Origin: Cellvibrionales bacterium
GTDB lineage: Bacteria; Pseudomonadota; Gammaproteobacteria; Pseudomonadales; JAHEGP01
Direction of reading: 5' to 3'
NCBI GenBank assembly: GCA_024645065.1
Contig: JAHEGP010000126.1
Location: forward strand, 1 to 8,559
Length of the DNA stretch: 8,559 nt
Part shown: positions 6,424 through 8,559 of the stretch, in pieces
How positions within the stretch are numbered: position 1 is the first letter of the stretch
Layout: every line of letters begins with the position of its first letter
Translations under genes and position numbers: made by a program
Notes under the pieces: generated by a model
What the model was told of the DNA's origin: nothing
The model's database searches: none
Seen by the model: the letters and a program-made list of their open reading frames with translations, nothing else

Positions 6424-7610
6424 GCAGGCTCGGCTTTTCAACAGCCAGGTACCAGGGCGGTATCTCTTTTGTCGAGGTGTTGGTGGCGATGGTAATCGGC
6501 GTGATCATTCTCGCCGGTGTGATGCAGTCGATGCTGACCAACCAGCGCAACAACGCCTGGTCGGATGATGTTGCCTACGTGCAGGAAAATGCCCGCTACG
6601 CCCTGGAAACCCTGGCGCGGGATATTCGCTGGGCCGGCTACTGGGGTTGCGCGGTCAATACGAGTGTCGCCGGAGAGGGCGCAACCACGTTTGCCAATTC
6701 GCTAAACGTGCCCGGCGATGACGATTGGCTTAAACTTGAGGGTATGCGGGGTTACGAGGGAGGCGTGGACACCTTTCCTGATGCCCTGGCCGGGGGGACG
6801 ACCCTATGGCAGGACAACAGCAATTTTGTCGGCAACGAGGATTTTGTGCCGGATGCTGTGATCTTTCGTGGCGCCGATGATGACCTGGACCTCACCGTGG
6901 TTAGCCACACAGCCGAAGCCGCGCAGTTTAAACTGTCACGCAACAATCCCCTCCAGGTGGGGGACCTGGCGCTGGTGGTAAGTGAAGACTGCAAGGATGT
7001 GGGCCTGATGCAGATGACCGGGCCGTCGTCGGGTGGTACCAATATCGAGTTTGTTCACAATGCTGGCGGCAAGGAATCTCCGGGAAATTGCACCAAGGCA
7101 ATACGTCACACCGAATCGTTTGTTTGTGGTCAAGAACCCAAAAAGGGCCTGCCCTATGGACCGGGCTCATTTCTGATGCGCTTTGCCTCGGTGGGATACT
7201 TTATTGGCACTTCCGCCGCCGATGATACCCAGCCCGCCCTCTATCGCGTCACTTACAGTGGTATGACCGGTGATGAGGTGGAGGTGCGCACCGATGAAAT
7301 TGCCATGGGGGTCGAGGATATGCAATTGCTCTACGGCATCGACACCGAAGGTGACGGGCTTGCCAATGTCTATGTCAGCGCCGACGAAATCGATTCGACT
7401 GCCGACGAGTGGAAGCAGGTGGTGAGTGTCAGGGTGACGCTGCTGTTGCGTGGCTTTGGTGACACTCGTGAGGGCGATGGGGATGTGCAATACGTCGCCT
7501 ATCCCTTTGCCGGTGAGAGCGATGATTATAAGGGCCAAACCTATAACGACAGGGTATTGCGCCAGCAAGTGAGCAAGACCGTGCGCATGCGCAATGTCGG
7601 TGCCGGCTGA
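6420..7610 (+). CDS. pilW: Type IV pilus minor pilin PilW
   Basis: Large minor pilin of the PilW family (GspJ counterpart) acting with PilV, PilX and PilY1 in initiating pilus assembly. It has 396 residues, on the long side for the family because of an extended middle region at about 90-260. The leader of 14 residues ends YQGG, then ISFVEVLVAM gives mature Glu5 at E19 and a membrane helix to about residue 37. The family block QENARYALETLARDIRWAGY at 55-74 follows, with C77 in WGC. Other cysteines are 191, 224 and 236, so two disulfides are possible. The C-terminal family block around 296-330 includes VEDMQLLYGIDTEGDG with an acidic DxExDG turn at 308-313, then YVSADEID. The last part has VRVTLLLRG and ends with a VSKTVRMRN strand. 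Its stop touches the following gene (TGATG). The family call is secure. Confidence 0.94.
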   Translation: MSRLGFSTARYQGGISFVEVLVAMVIGVIILAGVMQSMLTNQRNNAWSDDVAYVQENARYALETLARDIRWAGYWGCAVNTSVAGEGATTFANSLNVPGDDDWLKLEGMRGYEGGVDTFPDALAGGTTLWQDNSNFVGNEDFVPDAVIFRGADDDLDLTVVSHTAEAAQFKLSRNNPLQVGDLALVVSEDCKDVGLMQMTGPSSGGTNIEFVHNAGGKESPGNCTKAIRHTESFVCGQEPKKGLPYGPGSFLMRFASVGYFIGTSAADDTQPALYRVTYSGMTGDEVEVRTDEIAMGVEDMQLLYGIDTEGDGLANVYVSADEIDSTADEWKQVVSVRVTLLLRGFGDTREGDGDVQYVAYPFAGESDDYKGQTYNDRVLRQQVSKTVRMRNVGAG

Positions 7611-7611
7611 T

Positions 7612-7617
7612 GGGAGG
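7612..7617 (+). promoter_or_regulatory. Ribosome binding site that decides the pilX start
   Basis: GGGAGG lies 7 bases before the GTG at 7625. The ATG at 7610 overlaps the pilW stop but would place this Shine-Dalgarno inside the coding region and add an unusual MGGGA peptide. The GTG start gives a ten-residue basic leader, the normal prepilin form. Confidence 0.65.
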
Positions 7618-7624
7618 CGGGGCA

Positions 7625-8266
7625 GTGAATCTAAAAGTCAAGCAACAGCAGGGCGTGGCATTGATTGTCAGCCTGGTCATTCTGGTGCTGGTGACTGTTG
7701 CCGGCGTGGCCACCATGGAATCCACCGGCATGCAGCTCAAAATGGCCAATGCCAGTCGCGATCGGCAGCAGGCGTTCGAGGCAGCGGAGGCCGCCCTGCG
7801 CGTGGTCGAGGAGAATGTCAACGACAACGTCGATAATCTCGCCGAGCTGGATAATTTCTACTACGAGTGCAGCGGCGGCGATTGTTACAAGCCGGATTGC
7901 TCCGGCGGGCGCTGCTTCCAGGGCATCTGGCGCGATGGCGACGAGGTCAAGCAATGCAAGAGCGTTGACGACTCAAACTCCCCGACAGTGGAGCCACCGT
8001 CAACCAGTCCCTGGGAAACCGGTGAAACGGGCAACGGCTACCTCAATGTCTGGGATGATCCGGCACGTTACTTAACTGCCGCGATTGATGGTTACGACAA
8101 CGATGTCCGGTATATCGTCGAGTTTCGCTGCTTTACGCCGGCGGACCCCGGTGTCGAATTGAGCGACAGTAACTATGCCCAGATTTTTCGTATTACTGCC
8201 CGCGGCATGAGCAATTCAGGCCGGGTCGAAACCATGCTGCAAAGTACCTACAAGCGTACCGAATAA
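7625..8266 (+). CDS. pilX: Type IV pilus assembly protein PilX (minor pilin)
   Basis: Minor pilin of the PilX family (GspK counterpart), expected to lie high in the tip complex and bind PilY1. From the GTG at 7625 it has 213 residues (218 from the ATG at 7610). The leader MNLKVKQQQG is followed by the PilX N-terminal motif VALIVSLVILVLVTVAGVATME. Mature position 5 is valine (V15), not glutamate; this also holds for GspK-type pilins, so it is probably not a defect. The helix continues with MQLKMANASRDRQQAFEAAEAALR at 36-59, with the family's conserved A-x-A-E-A-A-L pattern. Six cysteines are present: 82, 87, 92 and 97 form a regular C-x4-C-x4-C-x4-C array containing CSGGxC twice, and 111 and 169 follow. 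The central region (85-160) is poorly conserved; the end, IFRITARGMSNSGRVETMLQSTY, is typical. Confidence 0.92.
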   Translation: MNLKVKQQQGVALIVSLVILVLVTVAGVATMESTGMQLKMANASRDRQQAFEAAEAALRVVEENVNDNVDNLAELDNFYYECSGGDCYKPDCSGGRCFQGIWRDGDEVKQCKSVDDSNSPTVEPPSTSPWETGETGNGYLNVWDDPARYLTAAIDGYDNDVRYIVEFRCFTPADPGVELSDSNYAQIFRITARGMSNSGRVETMLQSTYKRTE

Positions 8267-8299
8267 TTGCTTTTTTCAGGCATTAAGCTAAACAGGATC

Positions 8300-8303
8300 G
8301 AGG
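8300..8303 (+). promoter_or_regulatory. Ribosome binding site of pilY1
   Basis: GAGG, 7 bases before the ATG at 8311. An in-frame TAA at 8284-8286 closes the frame just upstream, so 8311 is the natural start. The 44-bp pilX-pilY1 gap also contains six T bases (8271-8276), but no stable hairpin precedes them, so I see no terminator between the genes. Confidence 0.6.
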
Positions 8304-8310
8304 TGTTGTA

Positions 8311-8559
8311 ATGGCCGTCTACCACAAAATCAGTGAGAAGAATCGCGGTGGCAAAGATAAACTGCTACTGGCCGCTCTTGCCGCTACAACGAGTGCTTTT
8401 TCGGCGCTGCTGTGGTCCCAGACGGCGGAAGACTTCGCCGCGGCGCCGCCCCTGTTGCAAAGCGCGGCCCCGGCACGGGTCATGTTGTTACTGTCCAACG
8501 ACCATCAGTTGTATTTCAAGGCCTATACCGACTATACCGACCTGGACGGCGACGGTGAA
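8311..8559 (+). CDS. pilY1: Type IV pilus tip adhesin / biogenesis protein PilY1, N-terminal part (partial)
   Basis: Only the first 83 residues are present; the frame is open at the right edge, and full-length PilY1 proteins usually exceed 1000 residues. PilY1 is the calcium-binding tip protein that works with the minor pilins in pilus extension, adhesion and surface sensing. Visible are a basic N-terminus, a hydrophobic segment at about 18-35 that could be a signal peptide or anchor, then the conserved block ARVMLLLSNDHQLYFKAYTDYTDLDGDGE at 55-83. The DHQLYFKAYTDYTDLDGDG form is characteristic of the PilY1 family in many gammaproteobacteria, where it is usually followed by a TTY...YYGYFD segment. 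The acidic D-x-D-x-D-G at 77-82 resembles the start of a calcium-binding loop. The identity also rests on its position after pilX. The von Willebrand A and beta-propeller domains are outside the window and cannot be judged. Confidence 0.9.
   Translation, partial: MAVYHKISEKNRGGKDKLLLAALAATTSAFSALLWSQTAEDFAAAPPLLQSAAPARVMLLLSNDHQLYFKAYTDYTDLDGDGE

Noticed and set aside
7655..7669. Missing Glu5 in PilX as a sign of a broken pilin
   Set aside because: GspK/PilX-type pilins characteristically lack Glu5, and the rest of the protein is intact.
8264..8290. T-run after pilX as a terminator
   Set aside because: The T6 at 8271-8276 has no hairpin before it; GCTT/AAGC pairing is only 4 bp and spans the T-run.

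Overview
The window looks like chromosomal DNA from a gammaproteobacterium, moderately GC-rich by eye. The reasons are the block ribF-ileS-lspA-fkpB-ispH, followed by a type IV pilus minor-pilin block of the Pseudomonas/Shewanella type (fimT/fimU-like, pilV, pilW, pilX, pilY1). A marine relative of Pseudomonas or of the Cellvibrionales fits, but I cannot name the genus from sequence alone. All genes are on the + strand. I see no mobile element, phage gene, tRNA, rRNA or CRISPR array.

Region 1 (1-5212) is housekeeping. It holds the C-terminal riboflavin kinase part of ribF (cut by the left edge), a complete isoleucyl-tRNA synthetase, signal peptidase II, an SlpA/FkpB-type FKBP prolyl isomerase and the IspH reductase of the MEP isoprenoid pathway. 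ileS/lspA and lspA/fkpB overlap by ATGA, and fkpB/ispH are 1 base apart, so ileS to ispH is almost certainly one transcription unit. All the diagnostic motifs I looked for are present.

Region 2 (5213-5401) is the largest non-coding gap. It contains a tandem 20-bp repeat (5293-5332, 16 of 20 positions identical) whose core GTTTATCCGC occurs twice, exactly 20 bp apart. Spacing and core resemble a LytTR/AlgR-type response-regulator site. In P. aeruginosa AlgR controls the corresponding fimU-pilVWXY1 operon, so this is the most interesting regulatory signal here, though unproven.

Region 3 (5402-8559) encodes the minor pilins thought to form the priming tip complex of the type IV pilus, plus the start of the tip adhesin PilY1 (cut by the right edge). 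pilV/pilW overlap by ATGA, pilW/pilX nearly touch, and pilX/pilY1 are 44 bp apart, consistent with one operon. Four genes have class III (PilD-cleaved) prepilin leaders and PilY1 has a hydrophobic N-terminal segment.

I do not see an undescribed system. The points worth a second look are the promoter repeat, an EF-hand-like loop in the FimT/FimU-like pilin, a regular C-x4-C-x4-C-x4-C array in PilX, and start codons that depend on Shine-Dalgarno placement.
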